A program made the translations under genes and the position numbers. The notes below the pieces were generated by a model, which worked only from the letters and a program-made list of their open reading frames with translations, searched no databases and was not told where the DNA came from. This document shows, piece after piece, positions 35,084-42,708 of a stretch of 64,000 nucleotides of DNA. Source of the stretch: JAMXLO01 sp963832895. GTDB taxonomy: Bacteria; Pseudomonadota; Alphaproteobacteria; Acetobacterales; Acetobacteraceae. Location of the stretch: NCBI GenBank assembly GCA_963832895.1, contig CAWHVQ010000003.1, forward strand, positions 513,834 to 577,833. The letters run 5' to 3'. The stretch's first letter is position 1. Every line of letters starts with the position of its first letter.

Positions 35084-35265
35084 GCGATGCTTTCCAAATC
35101 AGCGTCGATGCTTTGGATATCCTGATCTTCCACAATCATACCAATTGGCAATCTTACGTTCCGTGGACCATGAATCTGGGCACTACTGAACCTTCTGTTG
35201 AGCCGACAAAGCTGCTTGTGTCTGGGAGAGCGCTGGTAGAGGCGCTTTGAGCCATTTCCGGTCAT
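35080..35265 (-). CDS. 61-aa basic protein
   Basis: MTGNGSKRLYQRSPRHKQLC with an acidic C-terminus. ATGA overlaps with both neighbours are the main support. Function unknown. Confidence 0.5.
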   Translation of the reverse strand: MTGNGSKRLYQRSPRHKQLCRLNRRFSSAQIHGPRNVRLPIGMIVEDQDIQSIDADLESIA

Positions 35266-35570
35266 GCGGCCTCCTTCGCTGGTATGCCTCGCATGTGGCG
35301 GATCAGCTTGCGGCCCTTGTCGGTCATGGTGATGGTGCAGAAGCGCTTGTCATGTTCTGCCTTCTGCCGAGTGAGAAGACCCTTGATGGCGAGGCTATCG
35401 ATGGTGCGGCATGTGGCGGGGCGAGACAGGGGAACAAGCTTGCGGACGACGCCCGAGTCTTCCTGTCCTCCGAGTTCGTGAAGCTTGATGAGAAACTTGA
35501 TCTGGCGCACGGTGAATAGTTCGTATTTGAGGAGGGGTTCGATACCGTAGAGGATGGCTGACAAGCTCAT
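35262..35570 (-). CDS. Winged-helix (MarR-like) regulator
   Basis: 102 aa. 'GIEPLLKYELFTVRQIKFLI', 'RPATCRTIDSLAIKGLLTRQ' and 'RFCTITMTDKGRKLIR' form a MarR-type winged helix, homologous to the frameshifted protein at 27592. It heads the SciP operon and may repress it. The start is set by a promoter only about 5 bases upstream, so the transcript may be leaderless. Confidence 0.7.
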   Translation of the reverse strand: MSLSAILYGIEPLLKYELFTVRQIKFLIKLHELGGQEDSGVVRKLVPLSRPATCRTIDSLAIKGLLTRQKAEHDKRFCTITMTDKGRKLIRHMRGIPAKEAA

Positions 35571-35580
35571 TGCGGGTATG

Positions 35581-35609
35581 AAAGTACATCAAGCGAAGTG
35601 ATTTGTACA
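35581..35609 (-). promoter_or_regulatory. Promoter of the SciP operon
   Basis: Minus strand TGTACA (35609-35604), 17-base spacer, TACTTT (35586-35581), 10 bases before ATG. It matches the spacing and -10 of the promoter at 27898-27926. Confidence 0.45.
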
Positions 35610-35622
35610 GAGGGAAAGTCTT

Positions 35623-36300
35623 TCATGAAATATCTTTTCCCCACCCTAAACCTCTGGCCTTACATTCGAGCTGATAATTCGAATACATCGTGCACTGCTC
35701 AAAATAGTCATCTTTCCCTTGAGATATCAGGAAATCACATAATTCCCGGCGCAACGGGTTTTCTTGCGGATTCGAATAGTAGTCTGCCTTGTTGAATTTC
35801 TGTTTTTGGGATGTAGGCAGAGCTTTTGAATCAGATCGAAAATTCATTAACAGTTGGGAAAAGTTGTCACGGACCAATTCGCACAGCGTGGCAAGTTGCT
35901 TGATCTTGGGATAGAACGGAGATTCATCGGTTTCCCAAAGGCTCTTGCAAGCGACGTAGATTACGAAATCGGGATAGGGCCTAAGCGCCTCTGCGAAGTC
36001 ATGCAACAAAACAGCACGATCCGCATCGGATGACCCAAGACGCTTGTGAATAGCCAGCCGAGTTAAGTGAGCTAGTGCGGCTGAAGGTGGCGATGATCGC
36101 AAGGCTGCCTCCACCACACGAATGTCAAGATCGTCGCGGTAGGTGATAGATATCTCTGGAACCTCCTCCTCACCAATCGGCTCGTTATCAACGAAATACT
36201 CGCGGTTATAATCGTCACGCAGTTCCTTTCGCCCGTAGATTTTCTTTTTCGTCAAGGACACGACCGGCGGCCTTAGCAGCAGTTTGGAGGCTATCTGCAT
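35623..36300 (-). CDS. Phage replication protein, possible helicase-loading partner
   Basis: About 225 aa from ATG at 36300. That start overlaps the upstream gene by 86 bases, so a later start is possible. The central 'RPYPDFVIYVACKSLWETDE' and 'PFYPKIKQLATLCELV' resemble conserved phage replication proteins placed after a DnaD/O-like initiator. Helical, acidic. Function inferred from context only. Confidence 0.5.
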   Translation of the reverse strand: MQIASKLLLRPPVVSLTKKKIYGRKELRDDYNREYFVDNEPIGEEEVPEISITYRDDLDIRVVEAALRSSPPSAALAHLTRLAIHKRLGSSDADRAVLLHDFAEALRPYPDFVIYVACKSLWETDESPFYPKIKQLATLCELVRDNFSQLLMNFRSDSKALPTSQKQKFNKADYYSNPQENPLRRELCDFLISQGKDDYFEQCTMYSNYQLECKARGLGWGKDIS

Positions 36301-36958
36301 AAGTTGATTTTCCGTTAGCGGACATTCGCGCGGCGCTACTGCTAGGGTATTCGTCGGCCCATCTTCTCTGATTGAGCCAGGTGACGATATGCTGAGTTCG
36401 TTGTCTGCCAGCGTGGCACCATTCGAGATACCGTCCACAACCGTCGATAATGGTCTCATGTGTCGTTTCCTTTCGTGCTGTGATGTATGCGGCCTTAGCC
36501 TTCGATTTACTTCCCTTCTCCATTTCGAAAGGTCTCCAACTCACCCAGAGATTTTCAAAATCGGCAGCCATATCTGTCTCTTTCTTCTCTATATCTTCTT
36601 CTCTATATGTCTCTTCTCTATATGTCTCTGGGATAGCAAGTTGCTCCGGTTCTGCTAGCGAGTTGCTATCAGACTCGATAAATCCCTTTTTCATCAATGG
36701 TTTGATACCTTCCATAAATTCCCTAAGAGAAATCCTTAGTCTGAATGAAATCTTCCGGTCATCACCATCGATAACACCCGACGAATGGTCATGATGCTCG
36801 CTTGCTAGCAGCCACAACATTGGTGCTAGCGCCCTGCTAGCAACCGGCAAGCATTGAAAATCGTAGTCATCTAGGAAGCTTTTATGGAGCTTTATCCAAG
36901 TCGGATTGCGATCCTTGTAATGCTGGAACTCATTCCATTTTTTCACCCGGTAGGTCAT
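36215..36958 (-). CDS. Phage replication initiator-like protein
   Basis: 247 aa, starting MTYRVKKWNEFQHYKDRNPT. The N-terminal 'WIKLHKSFLDDYDFQCLPVA...LWLLAS' domain is a winged-helix type seen in O/DnaD-like replication proteins. A charged linker (YREETYREEDIEKKE) leads to a C-terminal helical domain (YLEWCHAGRQRTQHIVTWLN). It precedes the putative helicase partner and follows RNase HI. Confidence 0.6.
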   Translation of the reverse strand: MTYRVKKWNEFQHYKDRNPTWIKLHKSFLDDYDFQCLPVASRALAPMLWLLASEHHDHSSGVIDGDDRKISFRLRISLREFMEGIKPLMKKGFIESDSNSLAEPEQLAIPETYREETYREEDIEKKETDMAADFENLWVSWRPFEMEKGSKSKAKAAYITARKETTHETIIDGCGRYLEWCHAGRQRTQHIVTWLNQRRWADEYPSSSAARMSANGKSTYADSLQTAAKAAGRVLDEKENLRAKGTA

Positions 36959-36961
36959 TGG

Positions 36962-37420
36962 TCATGCCTCCGGCTGAATGCGAAACTCAACTCCTGCTTT
37001 TTTAAGCTCAGCCTTGGATAGTTCGTCGGCGATGTCATTCTTGTCGCGAGGTATCCAGACTAGCAGAGGCATGATGGCAAACCGCTCCAGCGTTTGCTTA
37101 GCCTTCTTGGCTGTAGCAAGATAGAATCCCTTTCGCATACGCCAGTTGCCTTGCATCTGTTCGATGACGAGTTTGCTGTCGCCATAGATTATGCATGGCT
37201 GATCGTCCATTTCGTTGTCGAGAAGCCATTCAAGGATCGCGAGAAACCCGCTATATTCGGCTACATTGTTGCTGGTTTCTTTTTCTCTGCCGGGGATTGG
37301 CTCGAAGAGTTCTGAGCAATCCCATACACGCTTGCTGTCAATGAAAACGACAGCACCGTAGCTCGCTGTGCCGCCTGGATTCACAGGTTCACAGCACCCG
37401 TCAAAATAGCATTCAATCAT
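36962..37420 (-). CDS. rnhA: Ribonuclease HI
   Basis: 152 aa from ATG at 37420. Catalytic residues are visible: D7 (CYFDG), E55 (NNVAEYSG), D81 (IYGDSKLV) and D132 (NDIADEL). It removes RNA from RNA-DNA hybrids, useful for primer removal. It is the first gene of the leftward replication operon. Confidence 0.85.
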   Translation of the reverse strand: MIECYFDGCCEPVNPGGTASYGAVVFIDSKRVWDCSELFEPIPGREKETSNNVAEYSGFLAILEWLLDNEMDDQPCIIYGDSKLVIEQMQGNWRMRKGFYLATAKKAKQTLERFAIMPLLVWIPRDKNDIADELSKAELKKAGVEFRIQPEA

Positions 37421-37598
37421 GGATATACCGGTCGCACTGGTCGCTTTAGAAAGGCGGGAATTGGGGCGCCCCATCCGTGCGACCGGACAAAACGGAGACG
37501 AGCATTTGCAAATGCCGCCCCACCCGAAGAGACAACATAATATCAAACGGTCATGGATTGTACAAGGCCGATTGTCGCTGGCAATGCTGCCAATTTCT

Positions 37599-37613
37599 TC
37601 CATACGGTATGGA
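37599..37613. promoter_or_regulatory. Perfect 15-bp palindrome, likely operator
   Basis: TCCATAC-G-GTATGGA in the intergenic region between leftward RNase HI and rightward small gene. Symmetry and place suggest a repressor site. Confidence 0.45.
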
Positions 37614-37704
37614 CGGAAAAATTAGCATGCCAATTCCCTACAGACTCTTTATGCAACGATTTCCATCCTGCCTAAGTCCCCAACCCAAAAACAAAACCCC
37701 CGCG

Positions 37705-37866
37705 ATGGAGACCCGCGACATGACCGATTTAACGAACCGATCCCAGGACCAGAGGAAATCAATGGCCGAGCAGATCATGGAAAAGCTACGCCTGCATGGA
37801 GAGGAAGCTGAGCTCAGTTTTCTTGTTGGTGCGCCGGCACCTCGCCAGACGCCGGAGACCGACTAA
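37705..37866 (+). CDS. 53-aa helical small protein
   Basis: METRDMTDLTNRSQDQRKSM and a charged helix. ATG at 37720 is an alternative. A 12-bp hairpin terminator follows within 40 bases. No family. Confidence 0.45.
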   Translation: METRDMTDLTNRSQDQRKSMAEQIMEKLRLHGEEAELSFLVGAPAPRQTPETD

Positions 37867-37900
37867 CCGCTAGGGCGTTTGACTTCGTAGGTTTCTAACA

Positions 37901-37935
37901 GCACCACCGTCGTGAAGGGATGCCGACGGTGGTGC
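37901..37935. terminator. 12-bp hairpin terminator
   Basis: GCACCACCGTCG and CGACGGTGGTGC pair perfectly with an 11-base loop, between convergent genes. Confidence 0.65.
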
Positions 37936-37955
37936 CCTAACAGCCACACTTTTGC

Positions 37956-38576
37956 TCAGTTTTGATAGACCCCGATAACTGTCCCCTCGAGCACTTGGGG
38001 ATCTGAAGGCAGGCACCGACCGATCTGCGACCCGGCTTTAGCCCGGACTCGTCGTGCCTCTTCCGACGACTTCCGTGCATTCTCTGGCGTGTCGAACGAA
38101 CCGAATGTTCCCACGCGGCCATCGTTCAATTTTACGACCGAGTAGCGCGCTAGCCCGACGAATGTTTGCATAGCCGCGGGTCCTTCACTCTCAAAAGCGC
38201 TTCTTATGTCACTCACCGACGCATTGGTCCTGTAGATACGCGCGACGCCGTGCAGCCCACCGGTCATTTTTACCGTTCCTTCGGCCGCATAGACGACGTC
38301 ACCTTCCATAGTCTCCGCAAGATTGACGCCTTTGGCGTCAGGATGGCTTTTCACCCATTCAATCGCGATCTGGTGGCCCCGCCTTGCGGCGTCTGGGCTT
38401 TCATACGCGGAAAAGGAACCGTAACGTCCATCGGAAAACGAGATCGTCACAAATCGCACCAAACCGCCGGCAGCGGTCAACTTTGGACACAATTCTCTGA
38501 GCGCGATGTCAGAGACTTCATCTACGTTCTTGAGATCGCCAGAACTCGAGAAGATACGCACTACAACGTATGCCAT
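37956..38576 (-). CDS. Protein with two tandem alpha/beta repeats
   Basis: 206 aa. Two repeats of about 95 residues align: 'VVRIFSSSGDLKNVDE...RFVTISFSDGRYGSFSAYES' and 'VARIYRTNASVSDI...RYSVVKLNDGRVGTFGSFDT'. Each has the beta-alpha pattern of ferredoxin-like dimeric barrels (antibiotic-monooxygenase-like) with a following 'A...S.EA...V' helix. No catalytic residues can be assigned. Confidence 0.55.
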   Translation of the reverse strand: MAYVVVRIFSSSGDLKNVDEVSDIALRELCPKLTAAGGLVRFVTISFSDGRYGSFSAYESPDAARRGHQIAIEWVKSHPDAKGVNLAETMEGDVVYAAEGTVKMTGGLHGVARIYRTNASVSDIRSAFESEGPAAMQTFVGLARYSVVKLNDGRVGTFGSFDTPENARKSSEEARRVRAKAGSQIGRCLPSDPQVLEGTVIGVYQN

Positions 38577-38804
38577 CGTGTTCCTCCTGTTATGTTCGAT
38601 TTGTTTGCCCGTAGACCGAGCGGGCGATTTACCTCATGGGCGTTGGGGGAAGTCAAGCGTTTAGCGACCAGCATCGCCGACTCAGCAGATGTCTCAGGAG
38701 CTGTCGCTCCACTTGTGATCCGCTATGTTCGTCCGCACGCCGCTTGTGGCATCTTGTGGGGTGATTCTATAAGTCATGCCTCGTATCGGCGCAAAGGACA
38801 CAGG

Positions 38805-39230
38805 ATGGCAGATGAGCAAGTATTACGGAGCCTCGCGGCTCAGATTGTCTCTGCACACATCGCGCATAACACCGTTCCGGCCGAGTCGATTGCGCGGCTG
38901 ATCGGGGATGTCTACGGCGCTCTCGCGAATGCCGGGCAACCAGCTACAGTTCCACCGAGTGCCGAACCGGCGGTGCCTGTGAAGTCGTCCGTCCGTCACG
39001 ATCGCATTATCTGTCTGGACTGCGGCAAGAGCTTCTCGATGCTACGGCGTCACATCAAAACAGACCATGGCGTGACCCCTGAAGAATATCGCCAAAGATG
39101 GGGACTGCCCGGATCTTACCCGATAGTGGCGCCGGATTACGCCAAGGCACGCTCGGCAATGGCGAAGAAGATCGGGCTGGGGAAGAAGGCGGCCGGGGGG
39201 CCGATGAGGAAAGCCGGGCGGAAAGGCTAG
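38805..39230 (+). CDS. MucR/Ros-family transcriptional regulator
   Basis: 141 aa. Zinc finger CLDCGKSFSMLRRHIKTDH, followed by 'GVTPEEYRQRWGLPGSYPIV' and 'APDYAKARSAMAKKIGLG', is diagnostic of MucR/Ros. These proteins bind AT-rich promoters and, in Caulobacter, repress genes that CtrA activates. ATG at 38805 has AAAGGA upstream. The phage copy may silence or redirect host genes. Confidence 0.92.
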   Translation: MADEQVLRSLAAQIVSAHIAHNTVPAESIARLIGDVYGALANAGQPATVPPSAEPAVPVKSSVRHDRIICLDCGKSFSMLRRHIKTDHGVTPEEYRQRWGLPGSYPIVAPDYAKARSAMAKKIGLGKKAAGGPMRKAGRKG

Positions 39231-39262
39231 ATAGCTATCAACCGGCGGCGACGGCGCGCATA

Positions 39263-39511
39263 ATGGCTTCCATGCGCGCGCCCTACCCCGTGCCATCGAG
39301 TATCGGCCCCGTTGTGTTCGGCTCCAGCGGCAGCTGGGTCACAGTGCGCTGCCCGCGCGACTACGACGCCACTATGCGCAACGCCGGTGGCCAGTGGGAA
39401 CCCAGGTCGCGCCGCTGGCTCATCGAGCGGCGGCGTATCGGCCCAGTGATCCGCGCCCTTGAACGCACCGTCGATCCCCTGTTCCGCGCCGCTGGCATAG
39501 CCCTGAGCTGA
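39263..39511 (+). CDS. Small protein with WEPRSRRWLI motif
   Basis: 82 aa (ATG at 39272 is an alternative). 'VVFGSSGSWVTVRCPRDYDA' and 'AGGQWEPRSRRWLIERRRIG' form a compact beta-alpha domain, comparable to the N-terminal part of HARP-type modules. Found 32 bases after mucR. Function unknown. Confidence 0.55.
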   Translation: MASMRAPYPVPSSIGPVVFGSSGSWVTVRCPRDYDATMRNAGGQWEPRSRRWLIERRRIGPVIRALERTVDPLFRAAGIALS

Positions 39512-39547
39512 CCCGCAGCCGGGGGCCAGTTTTTCACACCTAAACTG

Positions 39548-39563
39548 TGAATCGCTTCATATC
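39548..39563 (+). promoter_or_regulatory. Shared upstream element, copy 2
   Basis: TGAATCGCTTCATATC, identical to 33369-33384. Both are followed by a C-rich segment with a cgccct-ggggcc hairpin and AGCGAACGGAG before the start codon, so the whole leader is duplicated. Confidence 0.5.
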
Positions 39564-39637
39564 GTGGCGCCATTCACCGCCCCACTCTCCGTCGCATAAA
39601 GAACGCCCTGAGGGGCCAAAAGCGAACGGAGAGGGTC

Positions 39638-39901
39638 ATGGGCAAGTTTCTCGTTCTTACCGCAGCAATAGTCGTTCTGAACGTGTTCGCCCCCGCGTCC
39701 CACGCCGAAGAATACGTCGTCAACGGCCACGCGGCATCGAAGGCGGAAGCCATGCTGCTGACCTCCTACAGCGCCCCGGCCGGCCAGTGGCAGGTCGACG
39801 GATATGGCATCTCGCGTGTTGCCGATCAGCACCCGGCGCCCGTAGCGCAGGCCGCCGCCCCCAAGTGCTGGTACGTGCTCGACGTGAAGCTGTGTGATTG
39901 A
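39638..39901 (+). CDS. Secreted small protein, paralogue 2
   Basis: 87 aa with signal peptide (MGKFLVLTAAIVVLNVFAPA) and the same mature core (YVVNGHAASKAEAMLLTSYS, KCWYVLDVKLC) as the 33458 gene. Leader and terminator are also related, showing duplication of the full transcription unit. Confidence 0.7.
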   Translation: MGKFLVLTAAIVVLNVFAPASHAEEYVVNGHAASKAEAMLLTSYSAPAGQWQVDGYGISRVADQHPAPVAQAAAPKCWYVLDVKLCD

Positions 39902-39910
39902 TCGGAAGCT

Positions 39911-39935
39911 GGTAGCCGCCCATCAGACGGCTACC
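39911..39935. terminator. Hairpin terminator
   Basis: GGTAGCCG pairs with CGGCTACC, with flanking partial complementarity. It is related to the hairpin after the first paralogue. Confidence 0.55.
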
Positions 39936-40072
39936 CGTTTCCACGGCGAATGGCTTCCGAGAGAATTCCCGGTCGCCGTGCGATCACCTCAATGATTCGG
40001 AAACGGAATTTGCATTCCCTGACCAGAGAAGGCTCCCCCAGGGAAAAGACACTTCAGAGGCGCCCCCAAACC

Positions 40073-40096
40073 GAACCTTGCCGCTTCAGGGCCGTT
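40073..40096 (+). promoter_or_regulatory. EcfG-like general-stress promoter
   Basis: GAAC, 16-base spacer, CGTT, compared with the GGAAC-N16/17-CGTT consensus of alphaproteobacterial EcfG sigma factors. It lies 45 bases before a stress-protein gene. Confidence 0.4.
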
Positions 40097-40140
40097 CATT
40101 GGTCCCGGCATTTCGCCGGCAGCAAGCACAAGGGGACTTC

Positions 40141-40941
40141 ATGACAGAAATGGTTATCGCAGACTTCAACTCGCCCGCGGTCGCGGAAGCGGCCATTCGG
40201 GATCTCGAAAACGCTCAGATACCTTCAGCCGCCATCAAGAGCTACTCCAAGGACGAGCCTTCCTACCTGGAATACAAGACCCGGGAGCCCGACCATAAGG
40301 GCGGCTTTTGGAGCTGGCTGATCGGCGAAGAGCCGACCCAGTCACAGGAATACGGGGTCTACGATACAGGGCTGGCTTCCGGGCATACCGTTGTCACGGT
40401 GACGGTGGATGAACTTCACGCCGATGCCGTCACAGGCATTCTGAATCAGCATGGGCCGCGCGAGATTCACGAACAAACGAGCGGCGCCTCAGAAACCAAC
40501 CAAGTCGGCATCCCCGCATATCCGGCGCACCAGACGGCCAGCGCCTCTGGAACAACCGGCGGCAAGGAAGAGCAGGTCATCCCGCTTGCCGAGGAGGAGC
40601 TGCAGGTCGGCAAGCGCACCGTCGATCGCGGAACGACCACCATCCGCCGCTATGTCGTTCGCAGGCCTGTCGAAGAGAGTGTCACGCTTCGCGACGAGAC
40701 GGTAACCGTGGAACGCCGCCGGCCAGTGACGGCAGGCGAAGCAGGCGCGCCTGCCGGGGCATTTGAGGAACGCACCGTCGAGGTGCATCAGACGGCCGAG
40801 GAGCCAGTGGTGAATAAGACCGCCCGGGTCGTCGAGGAAGTCGTCGTGCGAAAGGATACTACCGAACGCACGGAGACGGTGCGCGACGACGTGCGTCGGG
40901 AAGAAGTCGAAGTTAATAATCCCAGCCGCCCTAATCCGTGA
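40141..40941 (+). CDS. DUF2382/YsnF-type stress protein
   Basis: 266 aa. The N-terminal 100 residues resemble general-stress GsiB/YflT-like domains (MVIADFNSPAVAEAAIRDLE). The C-terminal half is a DUF2382 domain: 'IPLAEEELQVGKRTVDRGTT', 'RRPVEESVTLRDETVTVERR' and a Glu/Val/Arg-rich end. AAGGGGA precedes ATG. Probably induced by envelope or desiccation stress through the upstream EcfG-like promoter. Confidence 0.8.
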   Translation: MTEMVIADFNSPAVAEAAIRDLENAQIPSAAIKSYSKDEPSYLEYKTREPDHKGGFWSWLIGEEPTQSQEYGVYDTGLASGHTVVTVTVDELHADAVTGILNQHGPREIHEQTSGASETNQVGIPAYPAHQTASASGTTGGKEEQVIPLAEEELQVGKRTVDRGTTTIRRYVVRRPVEESVTLRDETVTVERRRPVTAGEAGAPAGAFEERTVEVHQTAEEPVVNKTARVVEEVVVRKDTTERTETVRDDVRREEVEVNNPSRPNP

Positions 40942-40951
40942 TGATGAGGGT

Positions 40952-40982
40952 CCGGCAACCGCTTCGTTCCGGTGGTTGCCGG
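40952..40982. terminator. Hairpin terminator after DUF2382 gene
   Basis: CCGGCAACC pairs with GGTTGCCGG across a 13-base loop. Confidence 0.55.
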
Positions 40983-41067
40983 TCGGCCTTCCTTCCGTCA
41001 AAAAATCCGCGGTGCGCGGGTCTTGGCGCGTTGCTTGTCGCCGATATGCGGCCAGCCGTCTTGGCAA

Positions 41068-41289
41068 TCAGCCTGCCATCACGCGGCGGAGATGGTCCGG
41101 ACACCAGGATCGACCTGGCACTGTAGGAGCAGCGCAAACGTAGCCATCCCTGCCGCTCCCAGCGATCCAGAGGCACATTCCGGCCTTGGCCTCGGAGATA
41201 TGAAGGCCTTGGGCTGAACGGCCCTCAGTGGACTTCTGGCGCTCGACAACGACCCGGTTCCACAATCTTTTAGCCGTGCGTTCACTCAT
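41068..41289 (-). CDS. GcrA C-terminal-domain-like protein
   Basis: 73 aa. 'MCLWIAGSGRDGYVCAAPTV' followed by 'GRSWCPDHLRRV' resembles the C-terminal, sigma-70-binding part of GcrA (C-W...C....G..YC..H). The N-terminal helix-turn-helix of GcrA is missing. If folded it could compete with host GcrA for sigma-70. It is coupled by ATGA to the DUF559 gene. Confidence 0.5.
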   Translation of the reverse strand: MSERTAKRLWNRVVVERQKSTEGRSAQGLHISEAKAGMCLWIAGSGRDGYVCAAPTVPGRSWCPDHLRRVMAG

Positions 41290-41819
41290 CGCCCCAGTTC
41301 CGCCTTCACCCGCAGCAGCGTATCGGTTCTCTTCTTGAACACGTCCTTCGCTTTAAACCTTATCGTGCGATAGCCTTGGGTCAGCAGCCAGCGATCCCGG
41401 CCATTGTCATAGCCTTCCTGGCCCTGGTGATAAGCCTCGCCATCAACCTCGAAGGCAACCTTATGTTCCGGGCAAATGAAATCCACGCAGATGAAACTAC
41501 CGACGCGGTAGAACATCACCTGATACTGGAACTTCACGCCGAGCTGGTTGAGGATACCGGCGAACCAAAGCTCGACCGGATTCTCGGCCGCGATCTGCCG
41601 TGCCCTGCACTCCTCTGCCTTGCGGCGGATGTCCTCGGTAGGCTGGAGGCGATATGGTTTTAGTGGGTTATCGTAAAGCTTAAAGCGGGCCTTGCGTGGG
41701 ATGACATACCGCTTCTTTTTCTTCTCCGGCCGCTCCTTGGGAGATCGACGGCGGCTCCGTAATTTCGATAGTCCGTAGGCCATGATAGCAAAACAGGCAA
41801 GAAGTTCGAGCAGCGTCAT
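41286..41819 (-). CDS. Membrane-anchored DUF559/Vsr-like endonuclease
   Basis: 177 aa. An N-terminal hydrophobic helix (LLELLACFAIMAYGL) and a basic stretch (RSRRRSPKERPEKKKKR) precede a PD-(D/E)XK-like domain: 'NPVELWFAGILNQLGVKFQY', 'VDFICPEHKVAFEVDGEAYH', 'DRWLLTQGYRTIRFKAKDV'. D, E.D and the following Gln/Arg fit the DUF559 active site. Most DUF559 proteins are soluble, so the anchor is unusual. Confidence 0.7.
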   Translation of the reverse strand: MTLLELLACFAIMAYGLSKLRSRRRSPKERPEKKKKRYVIPRKARFKLYDNPLKPYRLQPTEDIRRKAEECRARQIAAENPVELWFAGILNQLGVKFQYQVMFYRVGSFICVDFICPEHKVAFEVDGEAYHQGQEGYDNGRDRWLLTQGYRTIRFKAKDVFKKRTDTLLRVKAELGR

Positions 41820-41883
41820 ATCTTATATTTAACTCGGCGGGACGGCTAGGCAATTACGGCACGCCTGTTTTCAACAGGTTTAT

Positions 41884-41982
41884 TCACGCGCACACGAGAA
41901 TTAGAAACCCGACACCCACACAAGCCCAGAAGATTGCCTTGATGCGGTGAGCGAGGCAGGTGATAGTAGCGATTTCGGTCAT
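41884..41982 (-). CDS. 32-aa membrane peptide
   Basis: MTEIATITCLAHRIKAIFWA followed by a hydrophobic end. ATG overlaps the repressor stop (ATGA), the main support. Confidence 0.45.
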   Translation of the reverse strand: MTEIATITCLAHRIKAIFWACVGVGFLILVCA

Positions 41983-42143
41983 GCTTTGCAATCGAGGCGA
42001 TGCACAATCTCGGCAGATACCGTGCGATGATTTGCGGCTCCGGCCTTAACCACGTCTTCATAAATGTGCCAAGGTAAACGTATGTAAACCGGCCTGTTTC
42101 TGGGGTGTTGCGCTTTTGGCGCAGTCTTAATTCTTGGAGACAT
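41979..42143 (-). CDS. Arc-type ribbon-helix-helix repressor
   Basis: 54 aa: MSPRIKTAPKAQHPRNRPVY, then IRLPWHIYEDVV and 'AANHRTVSAEIVHRLD'. The beta strand RPVYIRLP and two helices with the TVSAEI turn are the Arc/Mnt pattern. AGGAG lies 14 bases upstream. It is divergent from the 42230 operon, with a promoter between them, so it probably controls both directions. Confidence 0.7.
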   Translation of the reverse strand: MSPRIKTAPKAQHPRNRPVYIRLPWHIYEDVVKAGAANHRTVSAEIVHRLDCKA

Positions 42144-42168
42144 TTCCTCTTGCTCCTGTAATTTCCTC

Positions 42169-42196
42169 TTGACATTCGTATATACACTAGTCTAAG
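42169..42196 (+). promoter_or_regulatory. Rightward early promoter with GTATATAC dyad
   Basis: TTGACA (42169-42174) followed by TCGTATATACACTAG and a weak -10 (TCTAAG at 42191). The GTATATAC palindrome sits in the spacer. The same TTGACATT...GTATATAC arrangement precedes the second ribbon-helix-helix gene at 59164. Confidence 0.5.
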
Positions 42197-42229
42197 TTTG
42201 TTTGCAAGTAATCAATAACAGGAAACGCC

Positions 42230-42448
42230 ATGCTCCCCGAACACGCAGCAGACTTCAAACACGGCGATGTTGTCTATTTGATCGATTCCAACAGTCCGAT
42301 GCAGATCATGAGTTTCGTGCAAGACGACGACGGCCCATTCATGGCCCGGTGTTTCAAGATGAGCGATTTCCGCCAAACCGCCATGGATTACGACGTAGCG
42401 ACCTTACGAAAGACCCCGACTCACCATCAGCATCAGGTTGTCCAATGA
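42230..42448 (+). CDS. DUF2158-like small protein
   Basis: 72 aa. 'DFKHGDVVYLIDSNSPMQIM' and 'GPFMARCFKM' fit the small beta-barrel DUF2158/YodC pattern (F..GD.V.L.....M.V......W). AGGAAA precedes the ATG. First gene of the rightward recombination operon. Confidence 0.6.
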   Translation: MLPEHAADFKHGDVVYLIDSNSPMQIMSFVQDDDGPFMARCFKMSDFRQTAMDYDVATLRKTPTHHQHQVVQ

Positions 42449-42708
42449 TAAACATCCTCAACAAAGCCCTCTTCACCGTCCTTGCCGTCAGCATCTTGTG
42501 CAGCCTCATTATTGCAAACGACTACGAAAACCAGAAGGCAGCGAACAAGGCTGAGCTCGCCCGCGCCATTGCCGAGGCCCGCGAGGCCGAGCACCGCGCT
42601 TCGACCAGCCGCAATGTGCAAAAGGCGATCCTCGATCAGGAAATCGAGTCACTCATGCCTACACTGCCAAAGGCGGCATTGGTGGAGATAAAGGCGAGGG
42701 CGCGGTAA
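42445..42708 (+). CDS. Membrane-anchored coiled-coil protein
   Basis: 87 aa. One transmembrane helix (ALFTVLAVSILCSLII) then a long charged helix (NKAELARAIAEAREAEHRAS). ATGA overlap with the previous gene. Confidence 0.6.
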   Translation: MINILNKALFTVLAVSILCSLIIANDYENQKAANKAELARAIAEAREAEHRASTSRNVQKAILDQEIESLMPTLPKAALVEIKARAR

